Shown here: positions 24,027-36,909 of the stretch, piece by piece
Numbering within the stretch: the first letter of the stretch is position 1
Layout of the letters: each line of letters opens with the position of its first letter
NCBI GenBank assembly: GCA_027186245.1
Contig: CP114489.1
Span: forward strand, 9,059,501 to 9,123,500
Length of the DNA: 64,000 bases
DNA from: Coriaria nepalensis
Taxonomy: Eukaryota > Streptophyta > Magnoliopsida > Cucurbitales > Coriariaceae
Reading direction: 5' to 3'
Made by a program: the position numbers and the translations under genes
The notes under the pieces: model-generated
The model's database searches: none
What the model was told of the DNA's origin: nothing
Seen by the model: only the letters and a program-made list of their open reading frames with translations

Positions 24027-24332
24027 TTAAACCCTTGATTTTAGCTGAATTACTTCTTCCTCTTCATTCAAAGTAATGTAATCGGCAATTGAACTTGGAA
24101 TTGGTTTTCTATGAAACCCTAAATCAGTATAAAGTACTGAATCGATGTATCTATTTAGTTTCTTCGCCTGCTGTATCTTCTCACGATCCGTCATTGTCGT
24201 TGAAAACTTAAGTATTCCGTCATCGTAAGGCGACCAAGTTGGATACTTCTTACTATTAATTGCAAGTGCCTCCTTTCCCGGCCTCTTCGACTCCATTGAT
24301 GTAGAGCTCGAACCTGTATAAACAACACGCAT
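24027..24332 (-). CDS. small unrecognised protein, possibly last exon
   Basis: An open minus-strand frame of 101 codons ends at 24027. TTTATACAG just upstream of 24313 looks like a splice acceptor, so this may be the last exon of a spliced gene. Alternatively translation could start at the internal Met (MESKRPGKEALAINSKKYP, 24296). The product is charged, with no signal peptide or membrane segment, and has an acidic stretch NEEEEV near the end. It is divergent from RPS28, 450 bp away. I recognise no domain, and it may not be a gene. Confidence 0.35.
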   Translation of the reverse strand: MRVVYTGSSSTSMESKRPGKEALAINSKKYPTWSPYDDGILKFSTTMTDREKIQQAKKLNRYIDSVLYTDLGFHRKPIPSSIADYITLNEEEEVIQLKSRV

Positions 24333-24784
24333 GCTAATTTATAAACAACTAATGGAAAGAAAAACAGATGAATTATTCTAAGAGTAAATTACGGATCTCT
24401 ACAGTTCTATATATAAGGGATTTATTTTATTTTTTTATTTTATTTTTCATAATTAATAAATAGATTAATTAATATTAAACTAATAAAACTAATAATAATA
24501 AAACTAATTATTTATATAAATAAATATATAATATATATATCAAACTCAATTTTATAGGGTCTTCTTGTTAGACATGATATTTTGCTATCTAAATTGCGAT
24601 TTTTTAACCTTTCAAAATCAAGATAATCTCTCTACAACTACAAACTCTATCACTTTAGGTCATCTCTACACAAATATACTTAGACGTAGGAACATCTTCT
24701 ACCTCGTTTTTTCTTCTGGTCTTCTTTTACAACTTTTTTTCTTCTTTGATTGTTTTTTCTTGTTTGCAGTAATAGTAAGTAAAT

Positions 24785-24982
24785 ATGAACAGTGAGGTGA
24801 AGAACGCAACAGTGATAAAAATTCTTGGAAGAACCGGATCGAGAGGGCAAGTTACGCAAGTGAGAGTTCAATTTATGGATGATTCAAAGAGACAGATTAC
24901 AAGGAATGTTAAGGGGCCTGTTAGGGAAGGAGACATCCTTACCCTTCTCGAATCTGAAAGGGAGGCTAGAAGGTTGCGTTAA
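24785..24982 (+). CDS. RPS28: 40S ribosomal protein S28 (eS28)
   Basis: Small-subunit ribosomal protein near the mRNA exit channel. The single uninterrupted exon gives 65 residues, the normal length. The conserved core [16 protein letters not shown] and the tail [25 protein letters not shown] are intact. The N-terminus ([14 protein letters not shown]) and the middle ([10 protein letters not shown]) differ from the usual plant form (hydrophobic AVVVKV and a shorter acidic loop), so this is a divergent paralogue or a relaxed copy. TTTGCAG upstream of the start suggests a leader intron, and the preceding T-rich DNA is typical of plant ribosomal-protein leaders. No stop or frameshift is seen. Confidence 0.92.
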   Translation: MNSEVKNATVIKILGRTGSRGQVTQVRVQFMDDSKRQITRNVKGPVREGDILTLLESEREARRLR

Positions 24983-26294
24983 TGATGAGCTATAACTAAT
25001 CTGCATGGTTGTTTCTTTCTGGGTTAATTTCTTGAGTTCCAAACCAAAAAAGAGAAAAAAAACAAATTCTCTAATAAATTTGTAAAATTGATTTAATTAA
25101 TGAAATTTCCCTTTTCATTTTTTTTAAAATATCCCTAATTGACATTAAATACTATCGAAAGAAATACCATATAATTTTTATCTTTTTTTGGATTCATTTG
25201 ATTCGATTATCAGATTAAGAACATAATCATTTTAATTCATTATCGATTGTTTGGTTTCTATATTTTATTGTGTAGAGAATCGTTTTGATTTAACATAAGG
25301 CTCAAATAAAGAAAGACTCATTCTTTGATATGCAGATGAGAATGAAAAATAAATAAATTTTATGCTGATTTTCTTTTTCTAAATCGAATTGATTTTTTAA
25401 CTCTAAAAAAAATATTTTTAACTCCAAACCAAATAGACAAATCAGATAAATAACTAAATAAAAATAATTAATTAATTTATTTTATTCTCTTCCGTATCTA
25501 GAAATCGAACCAAAAGAGTTTCGATTTAAAAGTAAAACAATCGTATGTCTTATGTCTCATTAATGGATGAATGAAAGAAACTACTTCGGCCACTTCATTT
25601 TGGCTATAAACATGAATGATTGAGAAAAAATTGTAGTTTAGATGAGAGAATCGAGTTATTTGCTCTTGCTATGTTAATCCGAGTTTTGAATATAAGCAAT
25701 TTAGCTCAGTTGAATTCATAAGACAATTAGTTATAAATGCAAACAAAGTGGGAAAATAAATTAGACAATTAGTTATTTAATAACACCTCATTCGCATTAC
25801 AATTACAATTTCATGATGTGTATTTTATGTAATATCTTAAAATGAACTTTCTATAATTTCGCACACGAGGGGTTATGCCTTGGTAGAATGCACGTGAGGG
25901 ATTATCTCTTGCTTTCCGACATGAGACGGGATTGTCATTGCTTTCCGACAAATTCCCAGAAGCATGGAAGAAGAATCAAGCTTTGTATCTATGGAGAGAC
26001 ATCAGACATATCTAAGTATCAGAGAAAAGGACAGAACGTGACCTGTGTTTTTTTTTTTTTTTTGGTTTTACTAAATCACTCACTTCCTAGAGTACGTATA
26101 CTATGTTGCCAGACAACAACAGACCCAATGGGCAAGTTCTTGTTCTTGTCCATGATCGGCCTGAACTTTCTGACGTAATGATTCTGTACAGTATATAGCC
26201 CCAGAAAATTGATAGGGAAATGCATAGGGAGCCAGCAGATATCCATCTTCTTTAAAAGGAGCCGGCTAAACTTTCAACGGCTATTTTTCTGACA
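24983..26294. other. intergenic DNA between RPS28 and the PI4K fragment
   Basis: The first 200 bp are the probable 3' region of RPS28. The rest is AT-rich to about 25860. From 25880 to 26290 the base composition is more balanced and a 96-codon plus frame exists (25888-26178), but I see no domain in either strand. It could be unrecognised gene-fragment sequence related to the neighbouring PI4K piece. Confidence 0.4.
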
Positions 26295-26687
<393 letters not shown>

Positions 26688-27099
26688 TCAGAATAAGACA
26701 AGTACGAAAGAGTAAAGCTGCACATTAATTGTAGCATCATATGTCACTTCTATTACATAAAGAGGAAAGAGTTTGTCACAATTTACTTGGATAAATTTCA
26801 AATTAATGATGTTGAAGATTTTGTTAAACATACGATATACACAGGAACCAAATGTAATGCAGTCACCTTCTTTACTCCTTCCTTCCTACTTTTCTCAAAT
26901 TTCCTTTATGTACTTAAAACACAAGTCATTTCCCCATCCGAAGTGTTTGGGTCCAGAGTTTTTGGCTCTAAAGCCAAAAATTGGATCTAGTGTTAGGAAA
27001 TGTTTACTTCTAAGTACTTTAGAAATGTGTGTTGAGCATAAAGTGAATGAGTTTATAAATCTCAAATAAGGTACATATTAGTCTAGGAGATTTGATCAA

Positions 27100-29330
27100 C
27101 TGGCACAATTCGCACTAGAAATTGTAGCAACGGCGACTCTAAAGGCTTGAAAATTCATGAAGGTTCTTCGTGATGATATGGCTAAGTTCATGGATATAGG
27201 AAAGGATGGACCAAAATTCTATGATGATGCTATTGAGCATGCTATACAATAGGAGTCTTGGGACGACTTGAGCAGAAAATCTAGATAAGCGAGGAGCTAA
27301 GTAAGGGGGAAGCTAGATGCGAAATTAAATTCCAATTTGGAGATAGATATGGAAACCAACGAGGCAAGAATTTTAAAGGGAATTTCAAGGCGAGGCTTAA
27401 TAAGGAAAAATTTAAGAATCGAAGATTTGGTACCAACAATGATGGCAATAAGAAGAGGAGGAATATAGCAGGGGACAAATGAATGAACAAAAGACTGCCA
27501 ATAAGCGTCAAGCCTAGGCACAACAAAAAATTATCCTCACTAGGAAACATACATTCAAGAGTATGCCGCAAGGTGTTAGGAACTTGTTTCAATTGTGGAA
27601 AAGAGGGAATTACTTCAAAGATTGTCCTACACTACAACGGTCTCGTCAATGAGAGAAGGAGAAATAACCAAAGGGCAATGCTAGAATCACATGCTAACCC
27701 AGAGTAAGGAAGAGGCCAGGCAATCAGAAGTGGTGGCAAGTCAACTTTCTATAGCTCATATTAGTTCTTATATTTTAATTGATTTTGGAGCATCACATTC
27801 TGTTACTACATTCATTAAGAAATTTAATAGAAAGCCTGATTTACTAAATGATGTTTGTAAAGTCTCTCTACCATCATACGATAACTCGTTATCATGACTT
27901 TTTTTCAAAGCCATACTTGTTACAATCGTTGAACATAACTTAACAGTAGACTTGTTAGTACTATAAATATACGACTATAATATCATCTTGGGTATGAATT
28001 GGATATCTAAGCATAATGCCACCATCATCTGCAAAAAGAAGAAAATAATTTCTCGGCCATTAGAAGAGGAACCGTTTAAGTTCTGAGGAATGTCACGAGG
28101 GAATAAAAGGCATGTAGTTTTTTCGCTAAAGGTGCAAAAGATGCTGGCTAAAGGTTGCGTTGGGTATTTAGCAAACTTCGTTGATAAGTCAAAGAATGTA
28201 GTTATAAAGCTAACAAACATAACAATGATGCTTGACTTTATCGACATATTTCCCCCAAACTTGCAAGGATTACCTCCTAATCAAGAAATCGAATTCTAGA
28301 TCGAGTTGTTACCTGGAATGACACCCATATAAAAAATACCTTACTGAATGGCTCATATGGAGCTAAGAGAATTGAAGTTTCAGCTACATGAGCTATTAGA
28401 CAGGAAGTTCATCCGTCCTAGTTACTTACCTTGGGGAGCTCTAATATTGTTCGTAAAGATGAAGACGGTTCAATGAGGATGCATATTGACTATCGTGAGC
28501 TGAAAAGTAACCATTAAAAATAAGTATCCTCTACTCAAGATTGATAACTTGTTTGATGAGTTATAAGGATCAACTATATTTTCTAAGATCGACTTGCAAT
28601 TTGGTTATCATCATCTTAAGGTGCAAGAGTCAGATATTCCGAAAATATCATTTCAGATGCGTTATGGACATTATGAGTTTTTGGTAATGTCATTTAGACT
28701 TACCAATGCCTCATCAACTTTTATGGTTCTAATGAATCAGGTGTTTGAAGAATATTCAAAAAAGTTCATAATCGTCTTCATATATAATATTTTAGTTTAT
28801 TCATGAACTAAGCAAAAACACGAAACCCATCTTAGGTTAATTCTAGGGCAGTTAAGAGAAAGAAAACTCTATGCCAAATTTAGCAAGTACAAGTTTTGGC
28901 TAGAACATGTCTCTTTCCTCGGGCATATAGTTTCTAGAGATGAGATTTTAGTAGATACATCAGAGATAAAATCTAAGTCAATGGAAACAGCTAACAACGT
29001 TCTAGAAATACAAAGTTTTCTTAGTATAGCTAGGTATTATCGAAGATTCGTTGAGGGGTTTTCTAAAATCGTCTCATCATCGACTGCACTCACTCGTAAA
29101 AATGACTAATGCTTGTGAAGTGAGTTTCCAAGAGCTGAAGAAATGTCTAGTACCAGCATTAGTGTTAACAATTCCTATAGGAATCGAAGGATCTGTGATC
29201 TACAGTGATGCATCAAGTCAAGATTTAGGGGCTATGTTGATGCAATATAGAAAGGTGATTGCATATGCCTCAAGACACTTAAAAGATTATGAGACCTATT
29301 ACTATATTATTTATACTACTAAAAAAAATA
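27100..29330 (+). pseudogene. decayed Ty3/gypsy retrotransposon gag-pol
   Basis: Recognisable pieces lie in the order gag zinc knuckle, protease, reverse transcriptase, RNase H. The knuckle CFNCGKEG at about 27578 has a frameshift within it. The protease motif is DFGASHS (27783), with Gly for the usual Ser. Next come a GMNWISKHNA-type segment (27990) and reverse transcriptase YGHYEFLVMSFRLTNAS (about 28663), with the catalytic YADD box degraded to a YN form before ILVYS (28800). RNase H is seen in VIYSDASSQDLGAML (29199) and RKVIAYASRHLKDYE. Stops and frameshifts are frequent. No integrase or flanking LTR pair was found. The domain order (RT-RNase H with no integrase before RT) is that of gypsy, not copia. 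Confidence 0.88.
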
Positions 29331-29379
29331 CTTTTTTGTCATTAAAAATTAAAAAAAGAATTAACAATCGCACACTGCA

Positions 29380-29690
29380 CCAAAATTCACCGAAGCGGTG
29401 CAGTGCCAAAACTGCATCATGCACATACTTAATTACTATTCATATTTTATTTAAAAAGGGTCGGGCGGGCGCTATGCCCATTTTTAGCCAAATCAAATCC
29501 AACCCGTTTTAGGCCCGGTCGAACCCGGGATAAATCCAAAGGGCTTCTCAAGTAGAGCCCACGCATATATTTTGAAAATAGGCTAATAAGCCCGACTCGA
29601 CCTATTTTTTTTCAGGCTCGGCTCGAACCAGTCTTGAATAGTGAAAAGCTCGGCACGGGTTGGAAGGTCCGTTTTGACATTTCTAATTCC
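29380..29690. repeat. GC-rich hAT-like terminal sequence with small hairpin
   Basis: CTGCACC at about 29377 and GGTGCAG at about 29397 can pair. From 29458 to 29690 the DNA is unusually GC-rich, with CCCGG, GGGCGGGCG and CGGCTCG runs, and ends CCGTTTTGACATTTCTAA. This resembles subterminal regions of plant hAT elements. No matching left terminus was found. Confidence 0.35.
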
Positions 29691-31519
29691 TATGATAAAG
29701 GTTTTGTGACATAATCACATAATAGAGGAAGATATATGGAAATCCGAAGAGAGTATGTAGAGAAATATCTTAATATGTTTGAAAATTTTGAAGATGAAAT
29801 TTTATTAGAAGGGAAGAATGTAAACTTTCAAAAAATTTCAAACTATGCATAACAATAATAAAAGAAATAGAAGCGATTCTTAAAATTTCAAACTATTAAT
29901 AATAATAATAATAGAAATAGAAGGGATATTCACAATTTTTAAAATTTAAGAACTTTTAATTTAATTTAATTAAAAAAAAATGAAAAAAAAAAAAGGAAAT
30001 ATGGACACGTTAAACTACGCATGCCATTTTACCTCTTCCATTTCTCAAACCCATTAACACTTGTCTCAAAAAAAAAATAAATAAATAAATAACACTTCCT
30101 GCTCCTATATAAACCCCACCCAAACTCTCGGGTAAACACAAAAGAAAAGAAGCAGCAAAGTGAAGGAGGGGGATGGGGAGGGGGACAAAGATAAATAAAG
30201 GAGGGGAAAGTTAGGATATCAAATTTCACATAATTCCTCAACATAGTTTAAAGATCATCAAATGATTGAAAAGAGAATTGGTTTAAGTTAAATAATGCTT
30301 GGATATCGGGTAAGTGATAATCCCTTTATAATATGATAATTTTTATGTATGATCAATATGAATATTATATGCATTGTACATATTGATGATTATATGGGTA
30401 GGCTTATGCTTTGATAATAAATTTGGTTAATCTCAATGTTGATGAATTTAATTTAATATATGATGATGAACATGATATTGATGATTGACCATGATTCATA
30501 TACATGAGCATACCATATAACATGCAGGCGCAAAGATGAAAAGGGTAATGAGCATATAAGTTAAAGATGTTGTAAGATGATGTTATTTGAATACCTTTGC
30601 ATAAAGTTAATGTTAAAATTAAAATGATATAAGTTGATCGTATGCTTAATATTAAATAAATTGCTCATTACCATTGGGGCCCATGTATATCACAATGCAT
30701 GTGAAGTACTTAAGTCATGCATAGTACACATGAAAAAAATTACTCTTGTATGATATGCTTATAATATCATTGCTTATGTTAAGTATACAATGAAATTATA
30801 TTGTTTATTATAACTGCCTTTACAAATTTATGATATAAGTATCTACGATGGTTATAGATTGTTTGCTCTCTACAACACGATAGGTTAGGTACGACTATCA
30901 TATACTCATATACTGAGCTTTATATAACTTATTCCGAATTTTTTCATGTTGTAAATAAACAAAATGGTAAAACAGTTGCTTTCAAGCAATGTACATATTG
31001 TACTAGATCTAAATGGTTATGGTTTGGGATTGCAGCTTGTCTAAACTGGAGATGGAATGCCTAAACTATCGTTTGAGAAACAGAAACGCTCAAACTAATA
31101 TGAAGCAATATGAATATGTTTAGGATAAACATGTCATTTCCCAATGTGCTCAACATCTATATAAGAGAAAAAAGACAACATTTCGCCAATATTTCTACAG
31201 ATGGAAAACTTAGGTAACAACTAGTTGGGCCAAAAAAGAGCGAAAGAATCATCAATTCAAACTTCCGATCATACATATTCTACATGAGATTTCGACAACT
31301 TAACCTGTATACAAAATACTTGTCATTCCCAAAAAAAGAAAAGAGGCAAAATGGTTGTAGATTACACAAGACCATGATTGAAACATGGAAATTACGAAAA
31401 ATTAGGAGATCTACTATGATGAGTTGATTGAGGCATCTTAGGATTTGTCCTTGATAAAAACTCACTTAGGAGAGTTTTCTGCCAAAAAAAGAATAAAAAA
31501 AAGGCCGTTTGTTGTCTCT
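29691..31519. other. intergenic DNA, possible promoter or LTR remnant
   Basis: CTCCTATATAAACCCC at 30101-30116 is a good TATA box on the plus strand, followed by GA-rich leader-like DNA and a donor-like GGGTAAGTGA at 30308. No protein frame follows. 30300-31000 is rich in ATGAT/ATATG runs. It may be an old LTR or a non-coding transcript start. From about 31050 the sequence may belong to the 3' region of the next gene. Confidence 0.35.
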
Positions 31520-34500
31520 TCATGTAACCTCTAAGTGTCTTTTCGACCTACATATACATTCCGGGAACGGATTTTCATAAAATGATTCTTCGGTCCTCAA
31601 TCTTTCTCGGCCCTTCGTTCCAGGGAGGGAACCTCTCCTTTTCCTTGGACCTCCTTCCCTGTAATTATGATCATTTAAAGCCTTTCTGCTCCAAAATAAT
31701 GGTTTAAATTTAACTCGCAACATATCATAGAACAATCAATTTTATTTTCTTCATTTATCCAATTGCTTGCGACTCTCCAGTGTCCAGAAAGATGCTCTGG
31801 TCTTTCGATTTTACGGGTTAAATAATTATAATGATAAATAAAAAGACCTGTTCCTGTGCATCAGCTTTACACGATTTGACAGTGAAGTTCCTTCTTTTAA
31901 AAGTCCGTTTTCCAGCCTATCAAAAATTCCAACAAGTCCTTTCCTGCTGACGAATATAAGAATTGAGAGGAGAAAAAGGAGACAAAATAAAAAAAAACAA
32001 AACAAAAGAAACATCATATAGGCTGTAATCTCAGAATTTCAATAATATGAAGTTAAACTAAAGACAGATTCCACCACTTGAATGGCAATTTTTACGTGAC
32101 TCATAGAAAGACCTTACTGTTACTGGATTAAAAGCACTCACCTGGCTGGAGTGATTGTTTTGCGGTGGCCCAAGTATCTTCGATGCCCCTCAACTGCCCG
32201 GGCCATGTTGCCAGAATATGTTGGAATGAAGACATCACTCTCTATAGAGAGAATGTAATCAATTGCTGCATTCTGAGATGCATGATTAGTGAATGCTTTC
32301 AATTCTTCCTTGGTTGCAAGAGCTTCCTGTGTTAGACAAGAGTTAGTTGATTATAGCACCAGATTTGGTTTGTAATCATACTACAACGGTACTTGGAAAC
32401 CAGTTGGAAACTCCAGTTTGGGTCGAAAATACAGTTTAGGACTCCAAATAGATGTGACTTGCTACAGATAACCACTTTATAATGATGCAAAATGCTTTTT
32501 TTTTTTGTATCTAGATGTAATACCCCAAAAATTGCAACACACAAGGCAACTTTCCTCTGGTTCTTCTCATAGTTGGCTTTCCTATGCTTTTTTCACACCT
32601 CAAATTTGGCTTATAATAGGTTTTTCCAGACATTAAATCTGTGTTACCGCATGATCTAACCAAAACACAATTTGCCCAAAACTTTACTAAAACTCAAGTT
32701 TCAAACAGCTGTCCAAATGCGCAGACTACAGACAGAAGGAAAATAGGTAAAGAAATCAGTTGCCTAACCTTTGAAACTGTATTTGGGAAACGGGAGGTGA
32801 GCTCTGAAAGCCGAGCATTACCACCATAAATTTCTCCAGCGGCAATGTAAATTAATGTTGATGGAGGATAACCAAGAGCCTGAAGAAATATTCTGACTTC
32901 CTTGGGAGTAAGGGGACAAAGGCCCTGTATTCTCTGTTCTGTAGAGTTTATCTTTTTGACCTTCCAATGATTGGTGTTCTCCCTAGAACAAAAAGTTGAT
33001 TTAAATAATTGACCAAAAGAATGAAAGAATAACAAATAAATGTAGAGCTTAAGGGTCATGTAAGGGTCATGTAAATTTCTCACCTCATTAATCTGAGCTC
33101 TTCTGATTCTAAATAAGACAAACCATAAGTACAGCCAGTGAAAGATAGCATGTCTTTCTCGTATCTCAAATGAAGAGCAATATATCTTCCTCCGCTTGAT
33201 CTTAGTCGCTTCAGCAGCTTCTGTGCTGTCATGATCATCCATGCTCAGAACCTAATTTAACAAGGAAGCCCCATAGGAGACCTCTTAATTCCTAAATGTA
33301 TAGATGCCAAAATTTATACGTATGGCTTTTCTCGTAAGCTTCTACCATCATTACAACATATTGCTTCTCTCTCTCTATAATACAAAATTATGAACAAATT
33401 CTAACCTTACACTATTGAAATAGTCATACATAGCATGCCATCTCATTCTCTGGATATCTTAAGGGAGGCCATTATTTGCAGTGCTGGGGTAATTAATATA
33501 GAAGGAACAGAAATTCAAACCTTTGCTAGGCTCTCAATTGGGGGAGAGAAGCGGAGGGCCTCATACATAGCGCGGCATCTCAATCTCTGTATATCTAGAG
33601 GGAGATCATTATTTGCAAGCCGAGAATCTGACTTTGGCACATGTATTACCTACATAAATAATTTAACAAGCCAAATTCAAGTTTAGACGTCAAATTACTA
33701 AAAGATATCAAAACGGGAGAATAAAAAAATGCTATTAGGTTGCTTTAGAAATAAACATATCACCTTTTACTTTGAGAACAAACCTAAAATAGTAAAAAAG
33801 GTGTTTTTCTCTTATCTAACATGCAAAAAGCATATTTAAATTTCACATGGTATGTGATTTGGGTCTCGTTCAATGATGAGGTATGCAGGGATATCATTTA
33901 GGGTTCCTATTCCATGTCACCTATAGTGTAACCAAACATCTTGAATACAGTATGAAACACACAATGGGTAAAGCTGTATGCTCAGGCTAAAGCTAATGCT
34001 CTTAATCCTAGGATGAGGACACACACTATAGAAGCAGACATGTTCCATACTTTGAACTTTTCGCAAGTGTTATATACCTTAGATTCTTTCCATAGCTGAG
34101 ACATCTCTTCATAATAACCCATGCTAGCCCATGAGGTGAAATGCTTGCGGGCCCTAAGAACAGATTCCAATTCTTTGGGAATCTCCCTGACTATCCTGAC
34201 ATCTTTGTGTAAGGTTTCGATGAAATGGAGCTCATCAAATATATCTGCAAATGTACTAATCATAGGACCCATGATAGATAATAAGAGTATGTTTACTAGA
34301 AGGAGTCAACAGTATGATTAAGCAAGGATTTAAATAATGGACATGGAAATAATACATAAGAGTATCTTGAATCATGCCAAAATGAGCGTTTATCCAGTTG
34401 GGGAATGACTAAAGTTGCATTCATAATGCGTGCCACCGCAACCATGTCAGATATCTAAAAGATAAGCATCTTTAGTGGATTTATTGTCAACAAATTTAGA

Positions 34501-35877
34501 GACTAATATTTGCATTTTAGCAAGAAAATTATTGACTTACACCAGTTCGCATTTGATTTAAACCCCCATTACTTCTCACAGTGATGTAACGATCAGAATC
34601 TTGTGCAGCTGACAAAGTAAAAAATAAATAGTAGAGACAAATCTGAATTAACAGTGACTTCTTAAGCTTGGGAAACACAAGGAGTTCTATTGTGCAATTC
34701 TAGAAAGCCAAATGGTTGATTCATTTGCTGATAAAGTCATAATCAGTGGGAGATGGATCGCTTAAATACTCTCCTAGGCCTCATCTATAAATATATATAT
34801 ATATCTTTCATTCTACACAGATCAAAGCTAAAAACACTACTAAATCAAAGCCTCAACTGTAGAAAAACCATGAGGGTCTGCATGTAAGCTACCTCTTAAT
34901 CATTTCCTATCAGTAATAGATCCTAAATTTAAGATAGAATGAAAATTTACTCAAATATACAAAAAAGGGCAGAGGAGATATTATACAAGTCTTTTATTGA
35001 GTTTCCATTACCATCCAAACTCGCAGATCTAGAAAATACCAGATTACCCATATCATTTACAACCTAGTTGGAAATAATTTCTTGCTTTACATAATTTCAA
35101 GCGGATCTTTAATGAAAGGAGCAAGGAGAGAAGAGAGTTGGCTTGGATTCTAAGCCTAAAAAATGATCTTAAGTCACTTACAAATTGTAGGTATTTCACT
35201 TTTAACAAGTGAAATAATCATAGATATGTTTTTTACCTTTATATTTGGCTGTAGGCTTGACACATGCATGTAAACCATGGCTGAAAGGAGCATCCCAAAG
35301 ATGTTTATCAGGCATCTGCAGAACAGAAAAATCAAAGTTGATTGAAGATTGCAAGACAATAGGAAGAAGCTGGTAGACATAACTAAGATGGCAATATAGC
35401 TAAAAAATCCACTGTTATCAGTGTTTGTGCTTTAGCTATCAACTGCACAAAAACACAGTACTCAAAATTATATATTGGCAATAATTAATCCCTTCACACC
35501 ACAATGAGCGAATCCTTCTCAAATCTATGTCCTTATAAATCCTAGAATAATCTTCCAATGCCTAGAAACCACAACCTATTGAAATTACGGGGGGGAAAAA
35601 GCACCTAAATAAACCGGTTCCTGGCCAAATCCGAAAGAAACCATCAAGAATTACAGAAATTAATAGCAGAAACAGTAATATATACCTGCTCTGGTTTATT
35701 TTGTTCAGAGGATCTTTGTATAGGATCATCTACCAAAATGTTCCTGGTGCAGAAGAGGAACACGAAGATCGAAAAGGCAAAGATAAAGATGATGTATAGT
35801 GTGAAGGCAAAGGGGGATGATTTTCTCGGGAGGAAATTAAATGTAGAAGCGGCTCTGTAATGGGTTCTATTCACCAT
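31520..35877 (-). CDS. plant O-fucosyltransferase-like glycosyltransferase (GT106/PF10250, 11 exons)
   Basis: Golgi type II membrane glycosyltransferase of the plant O-fucosyltransferase-like family, whose characterised members build pectin or mannan or modify proteins. The acceptor of this one is unknown. The exons are 35877-35686, 35315-35237, 34608-34541, 34454-about 34356, 34244-34078, 33649-33521, 33220-33084, 32982-32769, 32326-32142, 31943-31848 and 31658-31520, for about 501 aa. A membrane anchor sits at residues 23-42. Family motifs are [12 protein letters not shown] (103-114), [22 protein letters not shown] (260-270), [14 protein letters not shown] and IYGG, and the basic C-terminal exon has [13 protein letters not shown]. 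The exon 4-5 join is one base out of phase with the only good donor, so that splice is unresolved. The acceptor of exon 7 was set at 33220 because it keeps the HLRYEKDM frame. A decayed copy of part of exon 6 lies in the following intron. Confidence 0.9.
33424..33481 (-). repeat. decayed partial duplicate of exon 6 in the GT106-type gene
   Basis: About 57 bp match exon 6 positions 33561-33618, 137 bp away and in the same orientation, at roughly 80% identity without gaps. Read in the exon frame it gives ANNGLP, a stop, then [11 protein letters not shown], against [18 protein letters not shown] in the real exon. It has no splice sites of its own and lies in the intron after exon 6, so it is a dead duplicate. 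Confidence 0.8.
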
Positions 35878-36039
35878 TTCTGCAACGGATATCTCGCATC
35901 GTTTTTTCCGTTTTCTTCTTCCTCCTCACCGTAATACATAAACTTGAGGCTTGAGCTTCTGTGGAAGTGGAGGTATATAATCTGCTGCGGAAAAGTTTAG
36001 CCGTTTACGTAAGAACGCTGTCAGAATTTCCTCAAACGT

Positions 36040-36650
36040 CTGAAAAAATGATAAATTAACATTTTAGCCTCTCAAAATTCATGGTATTAACACTTTAATC
36101 CTTAAATATTTAATTGTGCCAATTTAATCCTTAAATATTTAATTGTGCCAATTTGAACCTATCCATTAGTCATTGAGGTATGTGTCGTGTCATGGGGAGG
36201 GTGGAAAATAGGTATTTTCTACCCTCTATTTTGTAAAAATTAAAATTTTATAAATAAATTCAGATGGAATGTGTCGTGTCATCTTTCTTCTTTTTAACAT
36301 TTCAACCTGCATCAGAATTTTAAAAATAATAATTTTAATTCTTAAATAATCACAACTTTTTTTTTTATAGAATCATGTATTATAGAGAAAATTAAATTTT
36401 AAATAAATTAATAAAATTATTAAATTACAAGGGTTCAATGATGTTATTCATGTGCTATTTGTTAGATTCGGTATTTCATAAAAGTTTCTAATCACTTTGA
36501 AAGTTTCTATAAATTTGAGTTGACCTCAACAACAAATTAAGCATTTCAAATACATCAAGTATGAAAATAACGAAATTAAAATATTAAGGACAAAAATAAT
36601 AAATTCTTGAAAGTTGTAGGACGAAAACAATAACTTCACGGAATAACTAA
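36040..36650. repeat. possible foldback element containing a 31-bp tandem duplication
   Basis: The ends carry matching inverted sequences of the type ATTTTAGCCT...TTAATCCTTAA (36059) and its counterpart ending near 36635 (TTAAGGAC...AGGACGAAAAC). Inside, a 31-bp unit with core CCTTAAATATTTAATTGTGC occurs twice in tandem at 36094-36156. No frame is present. Confidence 0.35.
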
Positions 36651-36715
36651 GCAGAAACGGCGTCGCATCGTTGTCTGTCCCGGCGCAAAACCCAGATAAA
36701 CCCAATTTGCAGAAA

Positions 36716-36796
36716 ATGAAGCTAGAAAAATCCGTTCACACTCCACGGTACTACTCCTACGGTGGTGCTTTCTCGACCATTTTCCCTAGAAAGTGA
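36716..36796 (+). other. orphan gene start cut off by a copia fragment
   Basis: A short frame from ATG at 36716 reads MKLEKSVHTPRYYSYGG and stops after 26 codons. The DNA before it (AACGGCGTCGCATCG at about 36657) looks like the GC-richer leader of a plant gene. About 120 bp after the stop the sequence turns into copia RNase H. It may be the first exon of a gene lost at the retrotransposon junction. I do not recognise the protein. Confidence 0.3.
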
Positions 36797-36909
36797 AGGT
36801 TTTGAGTTTTAGAGTTTTAGAGTCTTTAAAACAGCAAAGGAAAAAGAAGGTTTTGTGTTGTTCATAAGTTACCCAAGTTTGGCTTTGCCTAGATATTGCA
36901 TGTTGCTGC

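Noticed and set aside
33221..33251. Alternative exon 7 start of the GT106-type gene at GTTCTGAGCATGG
   Set aside because: Using this acceptor puts the exon in the wrong frame and destroys the conserved HLRYEKDM motif. The acceptor at 33220 keeps it.
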